A stretch of 64,000 bases of DNA from positions 308,553 through 372,552 of the forward strand of contig NZ_CP086611.1 in NCBI RefSeq assembly GCF_020883495.1, read 5' to 3'. Position 1 is the first letter of the stretch, and each line of letters begins with the position of its first letter. Below the pieces are notes generated by a model, which was given only the letters and a program-made list of their open reading frames with translations, was not told the origin of the DNA and did no database searches. The position numbers and the translations under genes are program-made. Positions 61,914 through 64,000 of the stretch are shown in pieces. Origin of the DNA: Shinella zoogloeoides. Its GTDB lineage: Bacteria; Pseudomonadota; Alphaproteobacteria; Rhizobiales; Rhizobiaceae.

Positions 61914-63002
61914 TCACCATACCGTGCCGCGCGCCGCAACGTCCTCGACGCGGGTGACGACGCCGTTTCGGTGGAAGACCATCCGGTCGAAGAGATTGCT
62001 GACGACGCAGGTATGGTTCGGCACGATGCGCACCTGGCCGCCGATGGGCGGGAAATCCTCGCGGCACGCGCTGATATCGACGACGGCGTGCTCTTCGGAA
62101 AGCGAGACGATGCGCGCGCTCTCGAAGCCGTCGATCTCGCCATAATCGCTGAAGCCGAGCAGGTCGGAGGTTAGCGTCTTCGAGCCGGCGTCGAGAACGG
62201 CGCGGTCTTCGGCCGGGCGCGAAACCACGGTGGCGAGGACATGCATGGCGAGATCGGCCCGCGTGCATTCCCCCGCGCGCACCATGCTGCGGTCGTTATA
62301 GACATAGGTGCCGGCGCGATGCTCCGTTGCGGACGGGACGAGATGGGCCTTGAACAGGTCCGGCGAGCCGCCGCTCGAGCGCACCGGGCAGTCGATGCCT
62401 TTGTCGGCAAGAAGCGCCATGGTGCGGCGCAGGAACGCTTCGACGGCCTCCGCCCCGCCCGCGGCCGGATAGGTGAGAACGCCGCCGAAGCGTAAGGACG
62501 GCGCGGCGGCGATATGCGCGGCAAGAGCGGCCGCGGCCTCCGGCGTCTGGACGCCGCAGCGCTTGCCGCCCGTATCGCATTCGACGAGAACCGTCAGCGG
62601 CCGGGCCGTATCGAAGGCGGCGGCAAGTCCGTCGACCGTCACCGTGCTGTCGGCGACGACGCTGAGGCGCGGCACGCGTTCGTGCAGGGCGCGCAGGCGC
62701 TTGAGTTTCGCCGCGCCGAGAATGTTGTAGGTGATCAGGATGTCTTCGAAGCCCGCCTGCGCGAAGACGTCCGCCTCGCTCACCTTCTGGCAATTGATGC
62801 CGATGGCGCCGGCCGCGCGCTGCGCCTCGGCAACGGCTACGATCTTGTGCGTCTTGATGTGGGGGCGCAGGCCCTTGCCGTGCTGGTCGAAATAGGCCTG
62901 CGCGCGGCTTATGTTGGCCTCCAGCCGGTCCTCGTCGATGACGGGCATGGGGGTGGAGACCTGATCGAGCGGGGTGCCGGCTTCGGGCCAGGAGGACTGC
63001 AT
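61914..63002 (-). CDS. D-threonine aldolase / D-serine dehydratase-like PLP enzyme (fold type III)
   Basis: 362 residues from the start MQSSWPEAGTPLDQ; the frame is open to 63104. The alanine racemase N-terminal barrel has the PLP lysine in RPHIKTHK (Lys50). The C-terminal D-serine-dehydratase-like domain carries NHTC, whose His and Cys bind the divalent metal. It acts on D-threonine or D-3-hydroxy amino acids, or dehydrates D-serine; the two cannot be separated from sequence. The RidA gene downstream fits dehydratase chemistry that releases 2-aminoacrylate. Confidence 0.88.
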   Translation of the reverse strand: MQSSWPEAGTPLDQVSTPMPVIDEDRLEANISRAQAYFDQHGKGLRPHIKTHKIVAVAEAQRAAGAIGINCQKVSEADVFAQAGFEDILITYNILGAAKLKRLRALHERVPRLSVVADSTVTVDGLAAAFDTARPLTVLVECDTGGKRCGVQTPEAAAALAAHIAAAPSLRFGGVLTYPAAGGAEAVEAFLRRTMALLADKGIDCPVRSSGGSPDLFKAHLVPSATEHRAGTYVYNDRSMVRAGECTRADLAMHVLATVVSRPAEDRAVLDAGSKTLTSDLLGFSDYGEIDGFESARIVSLSEEHAVVDISACREDFPPIGGQVRIVPNHTCVVSNLFDRMVFHRNGVVTRVEDVAARGTVW

Positions 63003-63102
63003 GGGGAACCTTCGGATTATAGAGCGGCGCCGGAGCGCGCATTGATGACGCCGGTCACTATGGTATGAAAGGCGGCGAGAGGAAATCGTTTTCGAGCACG
63101 CC

Positions 63103-63720
63103 ATGCCGCTTCAGAACCGCGTCACACCCTTCGGCGAGATCGTCGCCATTTCCCAGCGCGGCCTTTTCACCGGCAATCGGGGCATCCTGCACGATCCGCA
63201 GACGAAGACGCTGCTCGCAAGGCGCTGGTCCAGCAAGGCCTGGCTGGTCTGCTCCTGCGATTATCAGGGCGTGCGCCGCGTGGTGATGGGCGGCCGGAGC
63301 TGGACGGAGCTGTTCTTCCTCGACGAAGCCGTGGCGCTCGCCGCCGGTCACCGGCCTTGCTTCACCTGTCGGCGGGAAGCCGCGCAGCGCTTCAGGGCTT
63401 GCTGGGCCGATGGGCGGGGCGAAGCGCCTCCGGCCGCCAGCGCCATGGATACGGTTCTTCACGCCGAGCGTCTGGAGAACCGGGTAAAACGCCTGCATCC
63501 CCTGCCCCGCCCGCTTGGCGACCTTCCGGACGGCGCGGTCGTGGCGGCCGGCGGGCAGGCTTTCACGCTGGCGGCGGGCCGCGCCCATCGCTGGACGGCG
63601 GATGGCTATGCCCCGGCTGAACGGTTGGCGCGCGCCGACTGCCTTCTCACGCCGCCCTCCACGGTGCTGGCCCTTGCGGCGGGATACAGGCCCGTCCTTC
63701 ACCCTTCCATCGGGCAATAA
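63103..63720 (+). CDS. Conserved protein of unknown function with Cys pairs
   Basis: 205 residues from the ATG at 63103, with a weak ribosome site 20 bases upstream. CSCDYQGVRR near residue 50 and GHRPCFTCRRE near residue 83 give two Cys pairs that could form a metal site. The latter resembles the GxxPCxxC turn of Ada-type or HNH-like zinc modules. No signal peptide or membrane segment. Divergent from the PLP enzyme gene, 100 bp between starts. The family is not identified. Confidence 0.75.
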   Translation: MPLQNRVTPFGEIVAISQRGLFTGNRGILHDPQTKTLLARRWSSKAWLVCSCDYQGVRRVVMGGRSWTELFFLDEAVALAAGHRPCFTCRREAAQRFRACWADGRGEAPPAASAMDTVLHAERLENRVKRLHPLPRPLGDLPDGAVVAAGGQAFTLAAGRAHRWTADGYAPAERLARADCLLTPPSTVLALAAGYRPVLHPSIGQ

Positions 63721-64000
63721 ACGGTGGACTGATTCGCAGACCGTCTGTCTGGCCGGCCGGTTCTGCGGTAGAACAGCAATTGCCGGACGGGTGAGCCGGC
63801 CCGTTACGAAAGCGCTCCCGCGGTCGATCGGCATGATCCCGCGCCGGGAAAACATAGGCAAACCGCCGGTTTCGGCCCCCTTTGGCGGCCGCGCCGCGAT
63901 ATTTCGTTAACCATTAATCCCTTGCCGGATCATCAGAATCGGTTCTAAATGCGATTTAATCCATCATATGGGCTTGAAATCGCATTTTGAGATTCTTGAT
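63721..64000. promoter_or_regulatory. Gap at window end with long inverted repeat and cell-cycle-type sites
   Basis: 280 bp, turning AT-rich at the end. TTAACCAT (63907-63914) equals a CtrA half-site, and TTAA recurs at 63915. AAATGCGATTT (63947-63957) is perfectly inverted at 63977-63987. GANTC sites lie in both flanks (GAATC near 63936, GATTC near 63991). It probably is the promoter of a gene just beyond the window. Confidence 0.45.

Noticed and set aside
1..64000. tRNA, rRNA, riboswitch or CRISPR array
   Set aside because: No T-loop-like GTTCGAATC blocks in a cloverleaf setting, no rRNA-like stretch, and no regularly spaced repeats were noticed by eye. A covariance-model scan would be needed to exclude small RNAs.

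Overview
The window is GC-rich, densely coded chromosomal-type DNA from an alphaproteobacterium. The best match is the order Hyphomicrobiales, probably family Rhizobiaceae. The pointers are the overlapping mprF/lpiA-acvB pair, an MlrC-type peptidase, several TRAP and ABC uptake systems, and an exopolysaccharide locus with an ExoP/GumC-like protein. The genus cannot be fixed from sequence alone. No rRNA, tRNA or CRISPR array was seen.

Layout. 1-8 kb: the end of a TRAP transporter, a D,D-carboxypeptidase, a LysR regulator divergent from a YdiJ-type FAD/Fe-S dehydrogenase, and CorA. 7.9-13.1 kb: an accessory island with a membrane protein of unknown function, an intact IS3-family element (27-bp inverted repeats, probable 4-bp target duplication), a truncated IS30-family transposase and an IS21-family istAB element. 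13.3-20 kb: an orphan LacI regulator, a 53-residue membrane protein divergent from pncB, and an Rrf2 regulator with four cysteines divergent from tauABC. 20-28 kb: an RpiR regulator divergent from an MlrC peptidase, mprF(lpiA)-acvB for making and hydrolysing lysyl-phosphatidylglycerol, and an M24 peptidase.

28-47.8 kb is a surface-polysaccharide locus. It holds an acyltransferase, Wzy-like and Wzx-like proteins, three glycosyltransferases, a sugar epimerase and a Wzc/ExoP-like protein with a degenerate kinase domain. Mixed in is a chemistry set unusual for polysaccharide loci: a tandem alpha/beta hydrolase, then a five-gene operon of GNAT, AsnB-type amidotransferase, acyl carrier protein, AMP-forming ligase and NadE-like synthetase. 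The set resembles the accessory enzymes of exosortase A (EpsH/PEP-CTERM) loci, but no exosortase is present. This is the strongest candidate here for an undescribed system.

47.8-55.2 kb: RidA plus an agmatinase-family enzyme, then a phospholipid-type cluster matching E. coli ynbABCD, extended with a PlsC-like acyltransferase and a small membrane protein. Four of its reverse-strand genes overlap by 4 bp. 55-61.3 kb: rarA and a five-gene organosulfur operon (flavin reductase, FMN monooxygenase, SsuABC-like transporter). 61.4-63.7 kb: a second RidA, a D-threonine aldolase/D-serine dehydratase-like enzyme and a cysteine-containing protein of unknown function. The last 100 bases carry a long inverted repeat with CtrA-like and CcrM (GANTC) sites.
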